Notes under the pieces: generated by a model
Seen by the model: only the letters and a program-made list of their open reading frames with translations
What the model was told of the DNA's origin: nothing
Databases searched by the model: none
Shown here: positions 1 through 5,483 of the stretch, piece after piece
Layout: each line of letters starts with the position of its first letter
Numbering within the stretch: position 1 is the first letter of the stretch
Source: an uncultured Blautia sp.
GTDB lineage: Bacteria; Bacillota; Clostridia; Lachnospirales; Lachnospiraceae
DNA: 7,642 nucleotides
Assembly (NCBI GenBank): GCA_934426285.1
Contig: CAKRYE010000079.1
Location: 1-7,642, forward strand
Reading direction: 5' to 3'
Made by a program: the position numbers and the translations under genes

Positions 1-126
1 CCAAGCTGGCAGAGAAACTTCTATATGGCGATGCTGAAGAACGTATACCATCCACCGGTTGTGGAAGCATTTAAGAAGTATGTGATTGAGCAGGCACAGA
101 AGGAATGGGATTATAAGACAAGCTAA
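1..126 (+). CDS. C-terminal end of a probable LysR-family transcriptional regulator (partial, 5' end outside window)
   Basis: The only plus-strand gene. Forty-one codons are open from base 1 to a TAA at 124-126 and encode the end of a protein finishing ...QKEWDYKTS. The stretch WQRNFYMAMLKN followed by YHPPVVEAFKKYV resembles the last strand and helix of LysR substrate-binding domains, where an aromatic strand ends in a charged turn, a Tyr-x-x-Pro and a final helix that closes the effector domain. LysR proteins are DNA-binding regulators that respond to small ligands. The DNA-binding helix-turn-helix would lie upstream of the window, so the family call rests on about 40 residues judged by eye. 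The gene converges on the chorismate mutase-shikimate kinase gene, and the two share the hairpin at 131-178. Nothing visible links it functionally to its neighbours. Confidence 0.5.
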   Translation, partial: PSWQRNFYMAMLKNVYHPPVVEAFKKYVIEQAQKEWDYKTS

Positions 127-130
127 CACA

Positions 131-178
131 AAAAAGGCATCCGCTAAGAATAAAAAAGTTCTCAGCGAATGCCTTTTT
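131..178 (-). terminator. Rho-independent terminator of the aroQ-aroK fusion gene, possibly bidirectional
   Basis: Bases 131-150 pair with 159-178 in a 20-bp stem with an 8-nt loop (151-158), and the stem ends in an A5/T5 tract. The DNA has two imperfect positions, 141/168 and 146/163. In plus-strand RNA these are C-A and A-C mismatches. In minus-strand RNA they become G-U and U-G wobbles, so the hairpin is continuous. On the minus strand it lies just past the stop at 187 and is followed by six U (bases 135 to 130). It therefore fits best as the terminator of the minus-strand gene and may also serve the plus-strand gene ending at 126. Confidence 0.85.
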
Positions 179-186
179 ATAGCAAT

Positions 187-969
187 TTATTCATCCATAG
201 TACGAAGTCTGTGTACCAGTTCCTCGCAGATCTCCAGTTCGCTCTTGCCGTCTGTTTCGATAATAATGTCTGCTGCTGCCTCGTATTTGGCGCGGCGTTT
301 CTCCATCAGATCCGCAATGAATGGAACTGTCTTGTTGTTCTCGATCAGCGGACGGTCATGGTTGTCTTTGACACGGTCCAAGATTGTCTCCGGTTTCGCA
401 GTGAGGAGAACAACCCGTCCATTCTTCTTCATCTCTATTACATTGCACTCTCTCATAGGAGTACCACCGCCGCAGGAGATTACCACATTACTACGGGACT
501 GCATTTCAATAAGCAGATTTGTCTCAAGATCACGGAAATACTGCTCACCGTATGTTTCGAAGATATCAGAAATACTCATTCCCTGTCTTTCGGCAATGAT
601 CTGATCCATCTCTACCACATCCATAGCAAATACGTTCTTAAGGAAATCAGAAATTGTGGATTTTCCCGCACCCATGAAACCGATCAGCACAATATTGTAG
701 TTGAAGAGCTTTCTTGCCTGGATGCGTTTACTGTTGGTACGGATGCAGTCAAATACATCAGCTACCTCATCTTTGTGGCGTCTGCCTTCCATTCTGTTCT
801 CAAGCCATTCTTTCTGTTTTGCTTCCTGCTCCGGCTGCAGGATCTGAAGCCCATTGGCTTCTTTATATGCCATAATGTCCTCTACGATTCTATTTCGCAT
901 AATAAGGGCATCCAGGATGATCTCATCACACTGTCCAAGGCTCTCTCTGAGTATTTCTAACTGGTCCAT
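187..969 (-). CDS. aroK: Bifunctional chorismate mutase (AroQ type) / shikimate kinase fusion
   Basis: A 260-residue cytosolic protein of aromatic amino-acid biosynthesis. Residues 1-88 resemble an all-helical AroQ chorismate mutase (chorismate to prephenate). R8, R25, K36, E49, S80 and Q84 align by eye with E. coli R11, R28, K39, E52, S84 and Q88; the position of R51 appears to be Q48. Residues 91-260 are a complete shikimate kinase (ATP plus shikimate to shikimate 3-phosphate): P-loop GFMGAGKST 97-105, substrate residues D122 and R146, the GGG loop 167-169, lid arginine in DRPL (R206) and the RRAKY motif near 225-229. The usual first Asp of the DxD motif is Glu (E120-M-D122). Ordinary shikimate kinases have about 170 residues, so the N-terminal extension is a real extra domain. 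The ATG at 969 follows GAGGAAAG with suitable spacing. The gene has its own promoter and terminator. Confidence 0.92.
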   Translation of the reverse strand: MDQLEILRESLGQCDEIILDALIMRNRIVEDIMAYKEANGLQILQPEQEAKQKEWLENRMEGRRHKDEVADVFDCIRTNSKRIQARKLFNYNIVLIGFMGAGKSTISDFLKNVFAMDVVEMDQIIAERQGMSISDIFETYGEQYFRDLETNLLIEMQSRSNVVISCGGGTPMRECNVIEMKKNGRVVLLTAKPETILDRVKDNHDRPLIENNKTVPFIADLMEKRRAKYEAAADIIIETDGKSELEICEELVHRLRTMDE

Positions 970-1013
970 ATCTCTTTCCTCTGTCTTTCCTGTAATTTTT
1001 GCTGTTGGGATTT

Positions 1014-1042
1014 ATTATATCAATATCGCCTCAATATTTCAA
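1014..1042 (-). promoter_or_regulatory. Sigma-A-type extended -10 promoter for the aroQ-aroK fusion gene
   Basis: Read on the minus strand, TTGAAA (bases 1042-1037) is followed after exactly 17 bases by TATAAT (1019-1014). TGA sits immediately before the -10, giving an extended -10 TGn. This is 5/6 and 6/6 to consensus with ideal spacing. The start of transcription would fall near 1007, leaving a leader of about 37 nt before the ATG at 969. The promoter lies in the 110-base gap after the carboxypeptidase stop, where I see no terminator. Read-through from upstream may add to its output. Confidence 0.8.
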
Positions 1043-1079
1043 CCCTTTAAATCATTAAATTGTTCCTGATTATTTTCCG

Positions 1080-2312
1080 TTAATGGAAAAAGTCATGAAA
1101 TACCTTTTCCGCATACCATTTAAAGCCGATCTTTTCCACGGATTTCTCTGCATAAACCGGATAAGCGTCTATCAGTTTTCCATCCAGATAATAGGCAATA
1201 CGCCCCAGTTTTTCGCCCTTAAGAACAGGTGCAGTGACTTTGGAGGGAATTTCCGTCCTGCAGGTTACGGTCTCTCCTTTTCTCAGAAGAATTTCTTTTT
1301 TTCTGTCCTGTGCCGTCACACTGCACTTTCCCCTCAGATAAACTTCCGCTCCTATCTCCCGGTTATCTGCAGCCCCATCTGTCACCAGGATTCTTTTTGC
1401 CTGCGGCTCCTGCCAGTAAGTTTTATAATCAAAATTATAATCTCCAAAGCTCAGCAGTTTTTCTGTATCACTCCATTTATAGTTTTTATGGTTGGGCCAT
1501 CCGCACCCCAGAAGACTGACTATAAATGTCCTGCCACCCTTTTCCCAGGCACATACATAACAATAGCCTGCCTGGGAAGTATAACCTGTTTTTCCGGCAA
1601 GAACGCCCTCCATCCTGTCCAGAAGTGCATTCGTATTATGTACAGAAAAAGTTCTCTTTCCGGTAATCTCCGAAAATGTATAGTCTCTGGTCTGTGCAAT
1701 GTGGAGAAATGTCTGGTTTCTGATGGCATATCTCATGATCAGAGCCAGATCTTTTGCAGTTGTGTGATGCTTTCCATTCTCATCCTCTGCATCTAGCCCG
1801 TTGGGTGTAATAAAATAAGTGTCCTCACATCCTATCTGCTTCGCTTTTCGGTTCAGCATTCTGGCAAAGCCTTCCACTGTACCGCCGCAATGCTCTGCAA
1901 TTGCAACTGCAGTATCATTATGACTCTTAAGCATCAGGGAATACAGCAGATCCTCCAGATAATACTGTTCTCCCTTCTGAAGCCCAAGCTTCACTTCTGA
2001 CTGGGAGACCGCATTTTGAGAAATCTGAACATAATCATCTCCCGGCGCACTTTCCAGTGCCACAATACAGGTAAGTACCTTCGTGGTGCTGGCATTTGCC
2101 AGAGGTGTTTCTCCATTCTTATCATAAAGTACTCTTCCCGAATCCCCATCCATAAGAACTGCTGATAAAGCATACAGAGCCTTCGGCTCCTCTGCAACCG
2201 GCGTCATATCTACCAGCTGAGGTATTTCATCATCCTCTCCCCACACGGAAGCATAAGTCTGTGTAAACAACAATACCGCCGTCACAATAATGACAGCGGC
2301 AATATGCTTCAT
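1080..2312 (-). CDS. dacF: D-alanyl-D-alanine carboxypeptidase (S11 family, DacF/PBP5-like), secreted
   Basis: A low-molecular-weight penicillin-binding protein that removes the terminal D-Ala from peptidoglycan stem peptides outside the membrane and so limits cross-linking. From the ATG at 2312 it has 410 residues. The N-terminus MKHIAAVIIVTAVLLF is a signal peptide, with likely cleavage after TYA. The three S11 motifs are present: STTK (catalytic Ser about residue 75), SHN (about 130-132) and KTG (about 241-243). A PBP5_C-like beta domain follows in the last 110 residues, with the pattern APVLKGEKLGRIAYYLDGK. The end, IGFKWYAEKVFHDFFH, is aromatic and could be a short amphipathic membrane anchor. 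The frame extends to a GTG at 2330, but the ribosome site AGGTGG overlaps those codons and points to the ATGs at 2318 or 2312; I prefer 2312 (9-nt spacing). S11 genes commonly lie near scpAB in Firmicutes. The symbol is by family only. Confidence 0.9.
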   Translation of the reverse strand: MKHIAAVIIVTAVLLFTQTYASVWGEDDEIPQLVDMTPVAEEPKALYALSAVLMDGDSGRVLYDKNGETPLANASTTKVLTCIVALESAPGDDYVQISQNAVSQSEVKLGLQKGEQYYLEDLLYSLMLKSHNDTAVAIAEHCGGTVEGFARMLNRKAKQIGCEDTYFITPNGLDAEDENGKHHTTAKDLALIMRYAIRNQTFLHIAQTRDYTFSEITGKRTFSVHNTNALLDRMEGVLAGKTGYTSQAGYCYVCAWEKGGRTFIVSLLGCGWPNHKNYKWSDTEKLLSFGDYNFDYKTYWQEPQAKRILVTDGAADNREIGAEVYLRGKCSVTAQDRKKEILLRKGETVTCRTEIPSKVTAPVLKGEKLGRIAYYLDGKLIDAYPVYAEKSVEKIGFKWYAEKVFHDFFH

Positions 2313-2340
2313 TCTCATATTCCACCTCACATGCTCAGAA

Positions 2341-2356
2341 ATCTTATCTATAAGAT
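2341..2356. repeat. AT-rich palindrome in the dacF upstream region
   Basis: ATCTTAT (2341-2347) and ATAAGAT (2350-2356) form a perfect 7-bp inverted repeat around CT. An alternative register pairs TTATC (2344-2348) with GATAA (2354-2358) across TATAA. The two-base centre is too tight for an RNA hairpin, so a protein-binding site is the more natural reading. It lies about 30 bases before the dacF start, downstream of the candidate promoter at 2384-2412. AT-rich sequence makes chance palindromes common. Confidence 0.35.
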
Positions 2357-2383
2357 AATTTATGCCTGCATGTCCGGAATATG

Positions 2384-2412
2384 ACTATATCCGTTCAGAA
2401 AAAATATGTTCA
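2384..2412 (-). promoter_or_regulatory. Possible sigma-A promoter for dacF
   Basis: On the minus strand TGAACA (2412-2407) and TATAGT (2389-2384) are separated by 17 bases. The -10 matches 5/6 and the -35 only 4/6. The position, in the 107-base gap between plc and dacF, is right for a dacF promoter, with a leader of about 65 nt that includes the palindrome at 2341-2356. I see no clear match to forespore sigma-F or sigma-G boxes. Transcription from the upstream operon may also continue into dacF, since no terminator is evident. Confidence 0.35.
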
Positions 2413-2425
2413 GGGTACTGTCAGA

Positions 2426-3220
2426 TCATCCATTATAAGTCCGGTTCCATCTGGCACTCAGATGATAAGCCCCTTCCCTTAGGGTATAAAGCTCCTTCAG
2501 ATATTCCACTGTCTCAGGAATGGCCTCTCTGTAAAGCCTCTCCAGTTCAGGCATAGGAGCTTTTGCCTGCTCCACTGCTTCTGCAGTCATAAAATGCTCA
2601 ATGACCGCGCCTGCAGATTTTCCGCCAAGACTCAGAAGCTTTCCTATGATTCGGCGCTTTCTGCCATGATCATCACATACCATAAAATTGGTCAGAAGCT
2701 TCATCATTTTGACAGAAATATAAATATTTACTGTTTTCACCAGAGGCATTGCTCTGTGGATCACTCTGGCATATTCCATCCTTGGCACAATACCACAGGC
2801 CGGATAATAATGATCCGGATCCCTTCCGGTTTCCTTCATAAGCACACGGTCAAATTCTTTTTCCAACACAATGTGAGGAATCACTCCCTCTTCTGCCATA
2901 CGGTTCACATAAGGATGGCATGCGGAATCAAGCATATAATGGCATCCAAAACCCAGAAGATATGCCAGAAGTGCTTCATCCTTATTTCGGCGCACCTGGC
3001 TCATTCCCTCTTCAAAAAAGGCTTTTGCCTTCTCTCTGTGCATGTCAACTCCAAACTGAGTGACCGGATTTTTGGAAACCATATAATAAAACAGAATATC
3101 CGGTCCATGAAGTCCGATCCTGTACAGATCTCCATGTCTGCGGATCACTCCCTTCATATCCGACGGCAATCTCCTGTATACTTCTCTTCCAAACAAATCA
3201 TGTGCATATGTGGTTGGCAT
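2426..3220 (-). CDS. Zinc-dependent phospholipase C family protein (PF00882-like), cytosolic
   Basis: A 264-residue protein that resembles the zinc-dependent phospholipase C / S1-P1-like fold. From the ATG at 3220, H7, H38-G-P-D41, H61, the H94-x3-D98-x3-H102-P cluster (GFGCHYMLDSACHPYV) and H115-x3-E119 give a set of metal ligands close to those of B. cereus PLC (H14, D55, H69, H118, D122, H128, H142, E146, from memory). Unlike secreted PLC it has no signal peptide and so no processed N-terminal Trp, the third-zinc ligand of the B. cereus enzyme. Its substrate is unknown; a membrane-associated or non-lipid phosphoester is possible. The ATG at 3220 follows AGGAGG with 8-nt spacing. An in-frame ATG at 3247 overlaps the scpB stop and lacks a comparable site. 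It sits 23 nt after scpB in the same operon. Confidence 0.85.
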   Translation of the reverse strand: MPTTYAHDLFGREVYRRLPSDMKGVIRRHGDLYRIGLHGPDILFYYMVSKNPVTQFGVDMHREKAKAFFEEGMSQVRRNKDEALLAYLLGFGCHYMLDSACHPYVNRMAEEGVIPHIVLEKEFDRVLMKETGRDPDHYYPACGIVPRMEYARVIHRAMPLVKTVNIYISVKMMKLLTNFMVCDDHGRKRRIIGKLLSLGGKSAGAVIEHFMTAEAVEQAKAPMPELERLYREAIPETVEYLKELYTLREGAYHLSARWNRTYNG

Positions 3221-3243
3221 AGCTGTTCCCTCCTGATCTCTGA

Positions 3244-3813
3244 TCATATATCCAGTTTCAGCTGGACCTCTTCTTCTGCCTCTGCCTTAAAATCCTCTAC
3301 CTTGACCGGATCCGGCATAGGCAGTTCATCCAGATCCTGTACCCCGAAGCTTCGCAGAAACTCCTCTGTGGTTCCAAAGAGAATAGGCTTTCCGGGTGCA
3401 TCCAGTCTTCCCAGTTCCCTTACCAGATTATATTCTACCAGCTTATTTACCGCATGGTCACATTTAACTCCTCGGATTTTCTCCAGTTCTGCCTTTGTCA
3501 CAGGCTGTTTATATGCAATAATAGAAAGAGTCTCAAGCATTACCTCTGTAAGTACCGGCTTCTGGGGATGGAGGGCAATATTGATCAGATATTCATAATA
3601 CTTCTTTCTGGTGCACATCTGATAGGAATCCCCCAATTCTATGATCTGAATTCCTCTTTCCTCCTGCTCATACCGGTCCATCATATTGTGAATGAGCTTC
3701 TCCGTTGTTTTGGTGTCCATATTGATTGCTTTGGCTATCCGGGACAGCTCCACCGATTCTCCCATTGCAAAAAGGATCGCCTCGATGGCTCCCTCTAGTT
3801 CTTTCATTTTCAC
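3244..3813 (-). CDS. scpB: Segregation and condensation protein B (ScpB)
   Basis: Subunit of the SMC-ScpAB condensin that organises and helps separate the chromosomes. The protein has 189 residues, typical of the family. It has two winged-helix domains: the first begins ELEGAIEAILFAMGE, the second LTEVMLETLSIIAYKQPVTK and runs through GVKCDHAVNKLVEYNLV and GRPL-type GKPILFGTTEEFLRSFG. An acidic tail follows (ELPMPDP, then AEAEEEVQ). ScpB dimerises and binds the linker of ScpA. I chose GTG at 3813 because AAGGAG (3825-3820) lies 6 nt before it. The longer frame to a TTG at 3846 would overlap the end of scpA and lacks such a site, and the ATG at 3807 is 12 nt away. It begins 16 nt after the scpA stop, so the two are almost certainly co-transcribed and made in step. 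Confidence 0.95.
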   Translation of the reverse strand: MKMKELEGAIEAILFAMGESVELSRIAKAINMDTKTTEKLIHNMMDRYEQEERGIQIIELGDSYQMCTRKKYYEYLINIALHPQKPVLTEVMLETLSIIAYKQPVTKAELEKIRGVKCDHAVNKLVEYNLVRELGRLDAPGKPILFGTTEEFLRSFGVQDLDELPMPDPVKVEDFKAEAEEEVQLKLDI

Positions 3814-3819
3814 TGAATA

Positions 3820-3825
3820 CTCCTT
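3820..3825 (-). promoter_or_regulatory. Ribosome-binding site that fixes a GTG start for scpB
   Basis: AAGGAG on the minus strand lies in the 16-nt gap between scpA and scpB, 6 nt before GTG at 3813. It decides against the longer TTG-initiated frame at 3846, which would place this site inside the coding sequence. Confidence 0.8.
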
Positions 3826-3829
3826 ATAC

Positions 3830-4618
3830 TTATCCTTCTTCTGCAAATTCTGTCAGATTTTTCCAGGTATCCGGATCTGTCTTTACTTCAATGGAAATAT
3901 CATCAAAAAGTTCCTTCTGTTCCACCTGGATATGTCCCATTTTCATCAGCTCCAGCACAGAGAGAAAGGTTACGATCACCTGAACTCTGGAACACTGGCT
4001 CTCCAGAAGGTTCCGGAAGCTGAACTTCTTATGGGTTCTGGCAAATTCTTTCATCTCCAGCATTTTCTCCGAAAGGCTGACCTCCTCTTTCTCAATGGTT
4101 CCAAATTTACTGCGGATGGGATCCAGCTTATTCTCCTGGCGGCGGATGATGGATTTGTAAATGGCATTTAATTTCTCCAGAGTCAGTCCTGCCAGAAGCT
4201 GGGAAGTGTCTACCGGTTCCCTGTATACAGCAACCTCCTTTGGTATGGTAGGCCCCTTAAAAAAAGAATTGGCCGCTTCATCCATTTTGTCCTTCAGTTC
4301 ATAAGACATAAATTTATACATCTTATATTCCAAAAGCTTTTCCACCAGCTCTGCCCTGGGATCCTCTTCCTCTCCGTCCTCGTTTACTTCCTTGGGCAGA
4401 AGCATCCGACATTTAATATCCAGAAGAGTGGCAGCCATAACCATAAACTCACTCATGATTCCCAGGTCCTCACGCTCCATGGCATGAATATACTCCATAT
4501 ACTGATCTGTGATCTCAACAATAGGAATATCATAGATATCTATTTTATTTTTCTCAATAAGATGCATCAGCAGATCCAACGGACCTTCAAATACCTCAAG
4601 CTTTATGGGTATTCCCAT
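3830..4618 (-). CDS. scpA: Segregation and condensation protein A (ScpA, bacterial kleisin)
   Basis: The kleisin that bridges the two SMC heads and binds ScpB in the bacterial condensin. The protein has 262 residues. The N-terminal winged-helix/helical bundle carries the family signature FEGPLDLLMHLIEKNKIDIYDI (split here: FEGPLDLLMHLI, then EKNKIDIYDIPI), followed by EFMVMAATLLDIKCRMLLP. A central acidic and charged linker holds EVNEDGEEEDPR. The C-terminal winged helix (SRVQVIVTFLSVLELMKMG, then IQVEQKELFDDI) contacts the SMC head. The ATG at 4618 overlaps the TAA of the upstream phosphoesterase gene by one base (TAATG), and GAGGAAA just before it serves as ribosome site. The frame stays open further upstream to 4858, but that part overlaps the phosphoesterase in another frame and does not look like ScpA. 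scpB follows directly; smc itself is not in the window. Confidence 0.96.
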   Translation of the reverse strand: MGIPIKLEVFEGPLDLLMHLIEKNKIDIYDIPIVEITDQYMEYIHAMEREDLGIMSEFMVMAATLLDIKCRMLLPKEVNEDGEEEDPRAELVEKLLEYKMYKFMSYELKDKMDEAANSFFKGPTIPKEVAVYREPVDTSQLLAGLTLEKLNAIYKSIIRRQENKLDPIRSKFGTIEKEEVSLSEKMLEMKEFARTHKKFSFRNLLESQCSRVQVIVTFLSVLELMKMGHIQVEQKELFDDISIEVKTDPDTWKNLTEFAEEG

Positions 4619-5433
4619 TATTTTTCCTCTCTTCCTCTGTAATCCACTATCAACAGCTCTCTGGGATTGTGGATCCTCACCGGAATTGTATGCTCTCCAA
4701 GACCGGCACTTACATACATATGCTGATTTTTCCTGTGAAAAGCCCCACAGCAATAAGGGGGAAATAACTGAAACTGAGGAGAAAGAACTCCTCTGTTCCT
4801 GCCAAATCTCATAACCCCTCCATGATAATGGCCACAGAAAATCAGATCTGCCCCCCATTCAAAATAAGCATTCCCATATTTGGGATTATGGGCCAGCAGC
4901 AGATTGACCCTATCCTGATCAGGTTTTCCGATCAGCTGTTCGATTTCTCCTGTCTGCAGCATGGGGGATTTTGGCTTTTTATAGTAAATCAGGGGAATTT
5001 CCAGACCATACACAGCAAAGCAACAGTCCTCTGTCTCCAGAAGCTCACACTGATTATGCAGGATCCTTACCCCGGCCTTTTTCAGTCTTTCTTCATATTT
5101 CAGATATTCTTCTGCCAGCCCATTCTCTCCGGGATCTGCAGCATATAATTTATATTCATGATTTCCCAGCGCATAAAACACCGGATAACTTTCTGCCAGT
5201 CTGGACAGAAGCTCTGCTGCTGTATAGAAGGTGTCTGTACAATTCCGCACGATCACATCTCCGGATATCAGCACTGCATCCGGAGAGCATTCATGTATTT
5301 TTTGTATCAGCCGTTCATTTCCCGGACCAAATTCCAGTCCATGGAGATCTGCCAGCACTGCAAAACGGACAGTTTTTCCAGGGCTGATCCTGTGTGTATC
5401 TATTGTATGGTATACAGTTCTAAATTTCTTCAT
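4618..5433 (-). CDS. Calcineurin-like metallophosphoesterase (YkuE/YaeI-like)
   Basis: A 271-residue phosphoesterase of the two-metal calcineurin-like family. All motifs are in order: D29-L-H31, G58-D59, G90-N91-H92-E93, H182 (LLLAHNP) and G201-H202-Y203-H204. This full set predicts an active binuclear metal centre. The start, MKKFRTVYHTIDTHRIS, has no clear signal peptide or membrane segment, though related YkuE/YaeI proteins act at the membrane, some on lipid-linked pyrophosphates. The substrate cannot be read from sequence. The ATG at 5433 has AGGAG about 4 nt upstream. The stop overlaps the scpA start (TAATG), so translation of scpA is probably coupled to this gene. It lies 50 nt after cardiolipin synthase with no convincing terminator between, which suggests one operon. 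Confidence 0.9.
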   Translation of the reverse strand: MKKFRTVYHTIDTHRISPGKTVRFAVLADLHGLEFGPGNERLIQKIHECSPDAVLISGDVIVRNCTDTFYTAAELLSRLAESYPVFYALGNHEYKLYAADPGENGLAEEYLKYEERLKKAGVRILHNQCELLETEDCCFAVYGLEIPLIYYKKPKSPMLQTGEIEQLIGKPDQDRVNLLLAHNPKYGNAYFEWGADLIFCGHYHGGVMRFGRNRGVLSPQFQLFPPYCCGAFHRKNQHMYVSAGLGEHTIPVRIHNPRELLIVDYRGREEK

Positions 5434-5483
5434 AAATCTCCTAATTCCCCAAACCGCTGATCACATATGGCAGCATCAGCACA

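Noticed and set aside
169..960. Long open plus-strand frame opposite the chorismate mutase-shikimate kinase gene
   Set aside because: No ribosome-binding site or recognisable domain. The complementary strand encodes a clear P-loop enzyme with its own promoter and terminator, so the frame is a shadow.
1043..1079. Possible terminator just after dacF
   Set aside because: The 37 bases after the stop contain no stem with a U-tract, so nothing was annotated.
4619..4858. N-terminal extension of ScpA to 4858
   Set aside because: It overlaps the phosphoesterase motifs in another frame and does not resemble ScpA, whereas ATG 4618 has a ribosome site and begins right before the conserved FEGPLDLL motif.
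5456..5480. Inverted repeat GCTGAT / ATCAGC between cls and the phosphoesterase gene
   Set aside because: Only 6 bp with a 13-nt loop and no U-tract, so it is not a convincing terminator and does not break the operon.
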